From assembly GCF_004011695.2 (NCBI RefSeq), contig NC_082421.1:812501-876500 (forward strand): a stretch of 64,000 nt of DNA. The letters run 5' to 3'. The translations under genes were made by a program, and so were the position numbers. The notes beneath the pieces are model-generated. The model was not told the DNA's origin, did not search any database, and saw nothing but the letters and a program-made list of their open reading frames with translations. Source of the stretch: Ascochyta rabiei (Eukaryota > Ascomycota > Dothideomycetes > Pleosporales > Didymellaceae). The stretch's first letter is position 1. Each line of letters begins with the position of its first letter. Positions 22,237-31,918 of the stretch are shown piece by piece.

Positions 22237-23199
22237 ATGCCTACCTCTATGCCGTGTCCGTCCATACGGATCCCCATGGAGCTTCTCACACCCACTGCCT
22301 TCTCGCAGTTTGGCACCGTGATTGAGAACCCCGCAACATCTCCAAGCTCCAAACTACCGATACCCCAACGCGTACCGCCCCCCAAACATGTCCAGGCCAA
22401 CCAAGGTTCGGCGACAAAGTACCTGCATGTCACACACATGTCGAACCTCTACAACCTAGCACCGTCTAAGAAGCCTGCGAAAGCTGTTATGAACATGTTC
22501 GTGTGCTCGCCGCGGAACCTTAGGGGCAATGAGCCCGGTGAAAGCATGCCCAGCTCATGGGGCGACCTTGACCTGGACGAAGACGAGGATGGAAACGGAG
22601 ACTACAAGAGGCAATTGCTGGACGTGACAATCCTCGAACGACATCCCTTCACCACGCAAACCTTCATTCCAATCGGTCTTTCGCAGCAAGACAAACATAC
22701 GCAATACCTGGTCATTGTCGCACCAACACTACCTGCCAGCGCATCAAAACGACACATTGGCCGACCACCCCCCTATCCAACACCCGTAACTGAAAGAAAG
22801 AAGAGTTTCAGAGACATCTTTGCGAGAGCGCGACCAGCACCGTACTCTACCGAAGCCATCCCGCCACCCTCGCAATTCGAGAAGCTGCATCCTTCCGCGC
22901 GTCCCAAAGGCCCTGGGCTGCCGGACCTCAAGAATCTCCGTGCTTTCGTAGCTACAGGCAGTCAAGCTGTGACCTATGGGGCAGGAACGTGGCACGCGCC
23001 CATGATTGTCATTGGAGATCGACCTGTCGATTTCGTTGTCGTGCAATTTGCGAACGATGTTGGGGTCGAGGACTGTCAGGAGGTGGCTTTGCAGTCAGGC
23101 AAGCTTGCACAGGAAGGTGTTGTGGTCATGGTAGATACTGATAGCGCGGGCAAGGTGCAGGTTAAGGCTGGCGTTGGGTCGGTGAAAGCGAAGTTGTAA
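22237..23199 (+). CDS. DAL3: Ureidoglycolate lyase (AllA/Dal3 family)
   Basis: Single exon, 320 residues. Family signatures include LTPTAFSQFGTVIENP at the N-terminus, ERHPFTTQTFIPIG in the middle, and the conserved FVATGSQAVTYGAGTWHAPM and VVVQFANDVGVEDCQE segments of the cupin fold. The enzyme (EC 4.3.2.3) splits ureidoglycolate to glyoxylate and urea, the last step of purine/allantoin use as nitrogen source. It is longer than the bacterial enzyme because of two insertions (acidic near residue 100; Pro/basic near 170-220) that are usual in filamentous fungi. An open frame extends upstream in phase, but without an ATG, so I start at 22237. Confidence 0.92.
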   Translation: MPTSMPCPSIRIPMELLTPTAFSQFGTVIENPATSPSSKLPIPQRVPPPKHVQANQGSATKYLHVTHMSNLYNLAPSKKPAKAVMNMFVCSPRNLRGNEPGESMPSSWGDLDLDEDEDGNGDYKRQLLDVTILERHPFTTQTFIPIGLSQQDKHTQYLVIVAPTLPASASKRHIGRPPPYPTPVTERKKSFRDIFARARPAPYSTEAIPPPSQFEKLHPSARPKGPGLPDLKNLRAFVATGSQAVTYGAGTWHAPMIVIGDRPVDFVVVQFANDVGVEDCQEVALQSGKLAQEGVVVMVDTDSAGKVQVKAGVGSVKAKL

Positions 23200-23987
23200 T
23201 TCTGAATATGTGAAATCCTTTGCAGAAAGGAATATTTGGTATAGCATCTTTCGGTCTCGATCTTTGTTAAGGGAACATGCAGGTCAGTCATAAGTTCCGG
23301 GCAGTTGTTGGAAGCATACGAAGAGCTCACCAATATTATGTCTATCTATTCGAGGGACCAGCCAATGAGTAGATAATTGGGAGTTTGATGAGCTTGTTAT
23401 TGTCACGATACAAGAAACGAGAACAAACGAGAATGGGCCACTTTGGCGTTTGATGTACACGTCCAGTGGGCCTAGCTAAGTTCAACTCAAAGACAGCGAC
23501 GGTGTGACTACGAACGTGCCGAGAATGTATACAACTTCTATTCCGCTATGCCACTTTCTGGGTAAAAATTACGATTGTGAGTCATGGACCTAAACAATGG
23601 ACAAGACAAAAACAAAAACTTGTGTGGTTACGACAATGACCTGGTGATTGTCAGATAGGCGAACGCGAAACGGGACCGAATAACACCTACAGGGTTCGAA
23701 CCTGCGCGACCGAAGTCATTAGATGACTGAATGTAGCGTGTTGAATCCAAGACTGGATGCAAAACAATTCAAGTCTAACCCATTAACCACTCTGGCACAT
23801 TGTCTTTGTGACGTACAAGGGCGTCATGGTTCCATAGATCATAACATTAGCTCAGATTGATAATAATATACTGCGTGATGTACGAGCAAAGCACACGGAA
23901 GCTATCTCAAACTACGTAGCCAAATGCGGGGCACATCGGTTTGAGGACTGAAGTGGCGACATGGGCGCTTCGTGCTTCATTGGCTGG
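23200..23987. other. Intergenic region around tRNA-like gene
   Basis: The stretch between DAL3 and the LACTB2-like gene contains only the tRNA-Ser-like sequence at 23681-23804. The remainder is AT-richer non-coding sequence with no frame I can support. Confidence 0.6.
23681..23804 (-). tRNA. tRNA-Ser(UGA)-like gene with 43-nt intron, defective acceptor stem
   Basis: Read on the minus strand, the class II core is intact. It has a D-arm with GTGGTTAATGG, an anticodon stem TTAGA/TCTAA with five Watson-Crick pairs, loop C-T-TGA-A giving anticodon UGA (23769-23771), and a long variable arm with a GAC/GTC hairpin. The T-arm reads GCAGG-TTCGAAC-CCTGT. A 43-base intron (23725-23767) sits at the canonical site after position 37 and contains TTCAA, which can pair with the anticodon loop. 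The acceptor stem is weak: GACAATG against AGGTGTT gives only three Watson-Crick pairs, two G-T wobbles and two mismatches, and no T-run terminator follows within about 50 bases. It may therefore be a tRNA pseudogene or a copy broken at its 3' end. Confidence 0.65.
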
Positions 23988-24930
23988 CTAAAGACTAGAC
24001 TTCTCACTCAACGACCAAGTCCTCTTCTTCTCATCATGCACTACCTTTCCTTCCCCCTTCAGCTTGTTCAGAATCTGGAGAATACCTTTTTCAGCTGGCT
24101 CCCACAGGCTCTGCGGATAGTCCTTGTAGATGATTTTCACAATGTCCATCGATGTCCACCCGTCCGCCTTGTCCTGTGCAAGCACATCGAGCACTTGCTG
24201 CTCGCGTTGTTTTCTGTGCTTGATGTACTCACTGATCTTTGCCGGACCGTCGCCAATAACTGGCCCGTGACCAGGGTATGCGCGACCCTTGAACTGCTTG
24301 GACATGCTATCTAAGCTCTTCATGTACGTCGCGAGGTCTTCGAATACAGCCGTGCCTTGACCGAGCACATTGTCGGCTGTAAACATTGCATCCTCTTCTT
24401 CCAGTACGAAGGCCATGTGATCCGTGGTGTGGCCAGGACAGTGGAAGGCCCGGAGCGTTGCGCCCTCGGTTTCGAACACCTGCCCGTCGGCTATGTCGAG
24501 CCATTCGCCGTCTGAGTCGTTTTTGTATACTTTCGTATCTGGGAAATGTTCGAGTAGATCAGGTACGCCCTGGATGTGGTCGTGGTGCCAGTGCGACAAG
24601 AGCGCCTTGTCGATTGTTATGTTTTGCTTTGCAAGCGTTGACTTGAGCGACTGTATCCACTGCTCCTTGCCTTCGCCAGTGTCTATCAACAACCGCTTTG
24701 CGCCGGTACCGACAATGTATGTGTTTGTGCCTACATGCACCGTCAGTGGGTCGCAGACAAGGCGACAGAATATCGCGGACCTTGTAACGTGAACTGAACG
24801 TATGTCAGCGCTTCGGCACTCCATCGCAAGCATGCTGTTTGCCCACCTTTGAAGGGTTACCTCCAAGGACCCGGATGACCCGATCACTGAGCTTCTCCAC
24901 GTCGGGAAGAGGTATCAGAGGATCAGACAT
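23988..24930 (-). CDS. LACTB2-like metallo-beta-lactamase-fold hydrolase
   Basis: Exons 24847-24930, 24781-24793 (a 13-base microexon) and 23988-24730 give 279 residues. Splicing in the microexon yields the hallmark LGGNPSKFTLQGTNTY of LACTB2 proteins. The zinc-binding motif HWHHDH lies near residue 88, with downstream ligands in FHCPGHTTDH, FTADNVLG and YPGHGP. A C-terminal winged-helix-like segment follows. Human LACTB2 is a mitochondrial single-strand endoribonuclease; fungal homologues have also been called beta-lactamase-like or polyketide thioesterase-like (the latter act on ACP-bound polyketides). With no PKS nearby, the LACTB2 role fits better. It is divergent from EFM5 across about 200 bases. 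Confidence 0.92.
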
Positions 24931-25128
24931 ATTCGAATATAATCTGCGCGACGTGAAGCGAACAACACACCGCAGCCGCGGGGACATGTTCACCTCATCC
25001 TGTCTTACAGCTCCTCGCAATCCTTACCGAGGCATGCGCTTATCTTAGCGCGCTTCCACAACAAATGACGGAAGTGTAGACTATGACCTTTCAGGAACAC
25101 CACATAAAACCATCCTGCCAATCCCAAG

Positions 25129-26047
25129 ATGCCAATCGACGACTCTGACGATGAAATGCCGTACGTTGTTCCTACTTGAGCGTTTCCGCATGCTAAGCAA
25201 CGAAGACAGCTCTCTGGCGGGGCTCTCGACGCGCTGAAAGAATTTTACGCCGAGCGAGATGCCAAGCTAAAGCAGTTCGAAACGCTCAAGGCGCAGGCTG
25301 AAGATGATTTTAATGGGAAACTGTCCATGGACGCGTTTACCGAAGATTGGAATGTGAGCCAGTTTTGGTACAGCGACGAGACTGCTACGGTTCTCGCACG
25401 TCAGCTCTTGGATGGCGCCACCGATGAGACGAAGATTGCGGTGGTTTCTGCTCCGAGTGCATTCATTCAGCTGAAGAACTTGATGGTGCGTTGTGTGACT
25501 TGGAATTGCTTGACAACGCTAACTCGAGTACAGGCGTCTGGAGAGTACAAGTGCAGACCGCAGATCAAGCTACTCGAAATTGATGAACGATTTGGAGTAT
25601 TCAAAGAGTTCGTTCGCTACGACCTTGAGAAGGCGATACAACTACCCGCTGAGCTGAAGGGCTCGTTCGACCGCATCATTGTGGACCCACCGTTCTTGAA
25701 TGACGATTGCCAGACAAAAGGTAGAAGAATGAAGCATTTGAGAAGAAAGGAGTCAACTGACAATAAACAGCAACATTGACTGTGCGGTGGCTAGCTAAGG
25801 GGTGGACACCTGAATCTGTGCGAATCATTGCGTGCACAGGAGAGCGTATGGAAAGCATCATCACTGGCAAGCTGTACGGAAAAGCTGGTGTCAAGACCAC
25901 AGACTACGATATCAAGCATGCAAAGGGCTTGAGCAACGAGGTATGCATTTGCCAGTCATTGGTGCAAATGTTCGCTGACAGTGGACATAGTTCAGAACAT
26001 ACGCCAACTTCGAATGCGATGCGTGGAAATGGGCGAAGTCTTCGTGA
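25129..26047 (+). CDS. EFM5: eEF1A lysine N-methyltransferase Efm5 (EEF1AKMT1 / N6AMT2)
   Basis: Five exons (25129-25160, 25206-25485, 25534-25720, 25771-25940, 25991-26047) give 241 residues. The start MPIDDSDDEMPQLS, the ALDALKEFYAERD helix, QFWYSDETA, and the catalytic-type motif VDPPFL (DPPF) are all family marks; the gene ends in FECDAWKWA. Efm5 is a SAM-dependent methyltransferase that modifies Lys79 of translation elongation factor eEF1A; the family was once misnamed as a DNA N6-adenine methylase because of the DPPF motif. The acceptor of intron 1 is AAG at 25203-25205; the next AG four bases downstream would break the frame. Confidence 0.93.
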
Positions 26048-26275
26048 CAGGACAAGACTTAGAGTGATGGAGGCCAGAACGAAAAGCTACATAGAACGGC
26101 TCATATTATCAAAATCAAGATCCTAGCTAGCATTTCACAATTGCCAAGTGAAGTCCACGATACTACCCCGCCTTGCCCCACCAAGATGAAGCTCGGGTCA
26201 ACATTCGTAGGTAGCTCAGGTCCGCAGCGCCAAACCTCCACCATCACGTCACACCTAACACAAGTGAGCACCACA

Positions 26276-26773
26276 ATGGCCGCCTGCATTTTCTGTAAGA
26301 TCATCAAGGGTACGAGCCAGTCATCCTTGTTTTCTTGCTCGTACCTGACACGCGATTAGGAGAGATCCCGTCGCTGAAGATCTTCGAGAGCGAGAAGACG
26401 CTCGCATTCCTCGACATTGGGCCACTGAGTCGAGGACACTCTGTACGCAGCTCCCTCCGACACACACACAGCCAACTAACATCCACAGCTCATCATCCCC
26501 AAGCACCACGGCGCCAAGCTGCACGACATCCCCGACGACCAGCTATCCGAGGTCCTCACGGTGACGAAGAAGATTGCAATTGCGCAGGGCGTGGAAGATT
26601 ACAACATCTTGCAGAATAACGGGCGGATTGCGCATCAAGAGGTTGATCATGTGCACTTCCACTTGATCCCAAAGCCCAATCGCCAGGAGGGGCTGGGCAT
26701 TGAGTGGCCGACGCAGAAGGGCGACCAGACGGAGCTGAAGAAGCTGTTGGAGGAGATCAAGAGTAAGATGTAG
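26276..26773 (+). CDS. HNT1: HIT-family nucleotide hydrolase (Hnt1/HINT type)
   Basis: Three exons (26276-26309, 26360-26442, 26489-26773) give 133 residues. The zinc-binding CxxC (CIFC) at the N-terminus and the histidine triad HVHFHLIP near residue 105 are present. Hnt1/HINT enzymes hydrolyse adenosine 5'-monophosphoramidates such as AMP-lysine. The gene lies 228 bases after EFM5 on the same strand, so it has its own short promoter. Confidence 0.94.
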
Positions 26774-27062
26774 AGACAGTATATTTAACTCGATACTTGG
26801 CTCAAGCTTAGTGGATCTGAGTAGTCTATTTTGGACGGTCAAATAACCTGGGGTTTGAGGTTCCTGAATACATGGTTCCTGCAGCTTGTCGAAGCCTGAG
26901 CTTCAGAGCTTCAGAGTCTGGCCTTGCTATTGCTGTATTTGAGGTGTTCGAAAGTCAAGGCAATGGCGTTGAGAATGGCGTGGTCAGGCTTGCACGCCAG
27001 TATTTCTATACGCAGCACGCCTTTCGCGTGCTACGAATGCCAACAACAAAATGCTCTCAAGC

Positions 27063-28014
27063 TTACTCGCCCTTGAAAACGGCCTTCCTCTTCTCCCTAA
27101 ATGCAGCCAGCGCCTCATCTCGATCTTTGGTCTTGACTACCAACTCATACGCCGCATTTTCCGCCTTCTCACCCAACGCGCATCCCTCGACCGCTGCAAG
27201 CGCAGCCTTGATCGCAATTGGCCCTCCCTCACATATCGTAATCGCAAGTTGCACAGCTTCGTTGAGCACCTTCTTCCTCGCTGCACCCTCCTGCCCTTGC
27301 TCCTCCGGCGTGATCTCCACCAGCCGGTCGCACAGGCCCAGGAAGTATGCTTCGGGCGCGCTGACTCTCCGCCCTGTAAGAATCATGTCGCGTGCGCGTG
27401 CGAGACCGATCAGCGCGGGGAGACGGTATGTGCCTCCAGCGCCGGGGATGATGGCGAGTCGAGTCTCCGGGAGGGCGACGGTTGTGGTCGATGCGAACAC
27501 GCGCATGTGCGTTGCTAGCGCCAGCTCGAGGCCACCACCGAATGCGGGCGCGGCGAGGGCGGAGATTGTGGGGATGGGGAGGTTTTGGATCGAGGTTAGG
27601 GTGCCGCGGAGAGAGGTGAGGAAGTTGGAGGTGCTGGAGGTTGACGTTAGCTTCAAAGCTTTATATGGGCAGTCGCAATTGGGCTCACTCTTCTTGTGTG
27701 AAGGTAGCCCTTTCCTTCAAGTCTGCGCCTGCACAGAAACTTGTGTCGACCTCACTCGCCAAGATGAGTGCTCTTGTCGGTCCAGTCTGTCCCTCATTGT
27801 GTATGCTGGTGATTTGCTGGTTGAGCTCTGAAAGCAACTGTCTTGAAATCGCGTTACGGGCGGCAGGTCGGTTCAGTGAGAGGATTCGAATGTTGCCAGA
27901 ATGGGGCGCGGGATAGTTTATAACGTTTAGAACTGGCGATTGCGCGCTTGAGTATGCGCAGCGCTGAATTGGGCGGACGAGGATCCTTGAGCTCGGTCGC
28001 AACAAGAACGGCAT
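27063..28014 (-). CDS. Mitochondrial enoyl-CoA hydratase (AUH-like)
   Basis: Exons 27689-28014 and 27063-27633 give 298 residues. A basic, Ser/Arg-rich N-terminus (MPFLLRPSSRILVRPIQRC) looks like a mitochondrial presequence. The crotonase fold shows FCAGADLKER (oxyanion hole), APAFGGGLELALA and the catalytic-Glu segment ETRLAIIPGAGGTYRLP. This matches the AUH branch, which hydrates 3-methylglutaconyl-CoA in leucine breakdown; general short-chain enoyl-CoA hydratase activity is the alternative. The frame is open upstream of this ATG but has no earlier ATG. Confidence 0.92.
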
Positions 28015-29146
28015 GTTGGAGCTGTAGACGATATTGAAAGACAAGTTCAATTGAGTGCTGGCGAGGAGGGAGTAAAGAGCTATTTGGAGAAGCTTGAGCT
28101 CAAACCCGCTGGTAGCCTTCCTTAGTCCGGTAGCCGAGGCTGGAGGCAGGTTGCCGTTTCAGCCTTGTCATGACAACTCTCATCCGCCAATAGCTGCCGC
28201 TTCGCTTTACGACTCTCACACTGTCGTACGTATTGCGATTCACCTTTAACCACTTGTAGCCTCCTTTGTGATGAATGCTCAAGTGAGGTATACTAGTAGC
28301 ACGCCTTGGTGTTGGTAGCTTTGCTCTCTGAACTGAGGAAGCTGATCGTGTAGTTCCTACCTTCAACGTATCTACGGCCCGGTTCGAATTAGATTCCTGG
28401 TTTAAATTCACTTGACGCATAGATACCTCCGAATATGGCTTGCTGAACATAAATTTTGAGGAACGGCAGCAACATAGGTGACGATTTGCATCTTATGCCA
28501 TCTAGAAAACTTTGCTCCAAGTCCCGGCCTCAAACTCAGCAAGTTGCGCACTTTATGTCTCCCACAGTTCGTACTTGACAGAGCAGCAGTCTTAATCACC
28601 TTCAAGAATAAGAAACGCTTGTTCGCAGTAGGATGTGGCTGATCTAACACAGAACACATTGCATCATGTCCATGGACGTCATCCACACAATCTAACATCT
28701 TTGTGTGCCATGCGTTTGTTGAGCATTTAGTTTGATAACGAGTATCCGCCTAATCACAGATAGGTCCCATAGCTTCTCTGTCAAGGCTTCTAAAAAGAAC
28801 CTTCTGCGCAAAATGGACATCTACTCACAAGCTCCTTTCACTAGCTTTGCACTGCAGGCTCACCTTAGAAGAAACGTTCCGTAAGTTCAGTATCGAACAC
28901 GGTTTCGCTCTCCAAGTCGTCCAGGGTCTCCGTAAATTACACTCTCCTGCCGATTGGCTTTTCCTCCAACATCCACCGGCTTGCAGCTTTGGAATGAATC
29001 CACAACCCCTGAGCAGGCTTTCTGTATAAACCTTGTCTCTTGGATATACAACAGAACTATTATCACTTGTCCCCTTGGTAAACTACACCAATCTCCCACC
29101 AGGTCACTCGACCAAGCAATTAAGTTTGCCTATCGAACCAACAAGC
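28015..29146. other. Gene-free stretch
   Basis: I found no gene here. The minus-strand frames at 28100-28698 are short and show no family resemblance. The right end may be the old promoter of the BTB pseudogene. Base composition becomes visibly more AT-rich from here to about 41 kb. Confidence 0.5.
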
Positions 29147-30317
29147 ATGGCGGACTGGGAGAATATGAAAGACCGCAAGAGCAAGAACAAAAAGAGGAAG
29201 CATACAGCATCGATTTCTGAGCCAGTCGACCTAAAGGCTGGCGAGTACATCGACCAATCAGCCGTATTAGGTGCGGTGAAGCTGTCGATCGATCCTGCTG
29301 GCACACCCGTCGCACCGCATGCAGTAGGCGTTCTAGAATCATCGGAGGGCGACAGCTTAACGGAAGATTCGACACTGGCGGCAAGCAAAGTGTTCATGAA
29401 ACATCAACAATGATACGAACGTCGGAGTGACTGGTAGTGAGCAAAGCACGACTTCAGTTTTTGTTGACGAAGCCTTGGAGGAGCCACTTACAGTGAATAA
29501 AAGTCAAAACGCCAAGTCCGGGGATGTCATCTTACCAGGCCAATCCATCTCCAAGGAAGTTACAGCCGACATCGACCATATAAGCAGGGCTAGGATAGAG
29601 AACAGAACTGCGTCATCTATTGGGCTACCGCCTCTGCCACTTTTCGACCATCATACATTCTCACACGTTAACAATATCCCCCAATGAACCACCAAGTAAG
29701 TCAATCTCGAATTGACCGCTCAAATGGAAGCTAATAGAGATCATAGAGACATCGGTCCCAGAACCAGGATCCAGACTGACAAGGGTACATTCTCCGTGGT
29801 CCACGACAGCGTTCTGCGTCAGAGCTCCAATTATTTCTAGAACGTGTAGGAGCCGGCATACACCCAAGTTTGTGAGAATTTATGCGAGCTCTCACGGGCC
29901 CCAACTTCGAGCTTCAAAGGCGTTACGGCAGCTTACATCCACTGGCTCTCAACGGCAATCTCCCAACGGCAATCATCGATGTGAGCGACAAGACCAATGT
30001 CGATGCCGTGCTCTGATACTGCATATCGAAATGCCATCATGAACCACTTCATTACAATACACGTTTGAATGCGTAAGCTCCCCTTTGGATCTGTGATCGA
30101 TGTCGTGTATGAAGGTACGCATGAGGGTTCACCCATGCGACAAATGCTTGCAGGCATGCACGCTTTCATCATCATTGATAGTATTGACAAGCTGGACGTA
30201 ATGGTCTGCAAGCCTAAAGCTTTCATTAAGGATGTCCTAAAGAGCGTGTTGACGATGTGTCCAAATGAAGTGGACGAGTGGTGGTTCTATCTTGAGACGA
30301 AGACATACCACAGATAG
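29147..30317 (+). pseudogene. Broken BTB/POZ-domain gene
   Basis: Pieces of one protein appear in order on the plus strand but in different frames and with stops. First comes a start MADWENMKDRKSKNKKRKH and an acidic linker (29147-29410), then after a one-base frame change a linker ending in LPPLPLFDHHTF (to about 29687). A BTB-like opening with GTFSVVHDSVLRQSSNYF ends at in-frame TAG codons (about 29745-29850); a YIHWL segment follows. Last is a C-terminal part with VIDVVYEGTHEGSPMRQ and FIKDVLKSVL (30069-30317). This order matches the lineage-expanded BTB proteins of dothideomycetes, which act as adaptors or regulators of unknown target. At least one frameshift and several stops make expression of a full protein unlikely. 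Confidence 0.6.
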
Positions 30318-30468
30318 CCGGAGGAGGCTTCTGGCATCTTGCTTGAGGCATTGAACACTCTGTTCTGTTCATTTGGCAATTCTTTTAATAGGATCTTAAA
30401 ATGTCGCCTCTTCTATGGAAAAAGAGTCCACAAATGTACAGAAGTCACGGTACTGGTAACCTGGCCAC

Positions 30469-31557
30469 TTATGTAGTGCTAACAACAATCTTTCCTCGTA
30501 CCCTTCCCTCCACCATATATCGCCTAACCTTCTCCCATGCTTCCTTGTGCCCTTCTTCACTCAATATACCCTTGACCACATCTTGCACCACCACTTCAAC
30601 GTCTTGTTTATCCGCCAGCTCCGCGACCTGCTCCAACAGTTCGCTCTTCTGATACAAGAGCACATTTGCATACCTTGGCCCAGAAAAATACCCATAAACA
30701 TACCTCCAGATCTGTGACGGATACGTGAAGTATGTCAATGGTCCGCCCATAGCAGTTCGACTCGTTTTATCTCCCACAATCGTGATGTAAGCTCCGGTCT
30801 TATGCAGCATATCATGCCAATGCGCAAACATCTCTGTCCCACCGACACAGTCCACATACAGATCGTCCTTCCTGCCTTCCGGCCTCCCATCGAGCAATGT
30901 TCTCGCAACGTCCTGCTGACTGTAATCAATGACCTCATCTGCGCCCAAACCCCTCACAAATTCGGCATTCCGTCCAGAACATATCCCAGTGACGTGGCAT
31001 CTGTACAGTTTCTTTGCGAGCTGGACACACCACATTCCCACACCGCCACTCGCACCGCTCACAATCACACGTCGCGTCTCTCCATTGGGGCTCTGCCTCG
31101 AACTAGGCAACCAGTCCAAACACGAGAACGCCGTGAGCACAACAAGCGGCACGGAGGCGGCCTCTTCAAAGGTCCAGGCTGTCGGTTTCTTGCTTATCGG
31201 CTCCGTCGCAGGTGAGATTTTCAAGTACTGCGAAAACGTGCCTTCGCCCAGTGGCCTACTGCACAGGCCAAACACCGCATCTCCCACTCTCCAGTTCTCG
31301 CTGTCCTGGAGAGAAGAGCCGAGCGCGACGATAGTGCCCGAGTAGTCGCGGCCGACGCCTTTCTCTTTGCGTCCAGCAACATAGCCGATGAGGGGATTGC
31401 CCCAGAGTTGGATGTCTACGGGGTTGATGGCTGCGGCATGAATTTTGATCAGGAGGTCGCCAGGCCCAAGTGTTGGGAGTGGAGTATGTGTGAGATGTGG
31501 TAGTGATTCCGGAGCGGTGTACGTCAGGGACGTGTTGAATTCGGGGGGTTGTGCCAT
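30469..31557 (-). CDS. MDR-superfamily quinone-oxidoreductase-like enzyme
   Basis: An intronless gene of 362 residues. The N-terminal GroES-like domain has LLIKIHAAAINPVDIQLWGN and GRDYSGTIVALG; the Rossmann domain has SGASGGVGMWCVQLAKKL (NAD(P)H binding). No structural or catalytic zinc cysteines are seen, which points to the zinc-free quinone reductase/enoyl reductase branch (reticulon-4-interacting-protein-like). The substrate is unknown. The start is the first ATG; the upstream open frame lacks one. It shares strand with the MFS and EthD genes to its right, forming a possible functional group. Confidence 0.9.
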   Translation of the reverse strand: MAQPPEFNTSLTYTAPESLPHLTHTPLPTLGPGDLLIKIHAAAINPVDIQLWGNPLIGYVAGRKEKGVGRDYSGTIVALGSSLQDSENWRVGDAVFGLCSRPLGEGTFSQYLKISPATEPISKKPTAWTFEEAASVPLVVLTAFSCLDWLPSSRQSPNGETRRVIVSGASGGVGMWCVQLAKKLYRCHVTGICSGRNAEFVRGLGADEVIDYSQQDVARTLLDGRPEGRKDDLYVDCVGGTEMFAHWHDMLHKTGAYITIVGDKTSRTAMGGPLTYFTYPSQIWRYVYGYFSGPRYANVLLYQKSELLEQVAELADKQDVEVVVQDVVKGILSEEGHKEAWEKVRRYMVEGRVRGKIVVSTT

Positions 31558-31918
31558 CGTCAAGTCCACTAGTAGTTTTGCTGCGTGTGTTTGTAGGACT
31601 TTACGGCAAACCCAGATGGAACGTTTCACATCTTTTTACCGAGGAATGACGTCGATATTCAAGATTTCGAGTGAGAGGGGCTGGGTGTGGGGGTAGGCGA
31701 TCATCCGAGGTACCCTTGTATCTATAACGTTGCAGAAAAACTCGGGTACCAATTCGGGGAAGTTCTCAGAGTCAATTTGCGGAAGCACCATTAGCCTTTA
31801 AGTACTCAAAAGACGGTGGATCTCTACAACTATTTAGATTGCAAGCCTGCCTACTGCTGAGGGTCTCCAGGCATTGTCGTTGAAAGAGATATCAACATCA
31901 AAAATGTTATCGATACTC
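31558..31918. other. Intergenic, 3' end of MFS gene and promoter of MDR gene
   Basis: A 361-base spacer between two genes read in the same direction. It has no coding evidence. Confidence 0.6.

Noticed and set aside
28380..28400. GGTTCGAATT resembling a pol III B box
   Set aside because: No A box, acceptor or anticodon arm can be folded around it.
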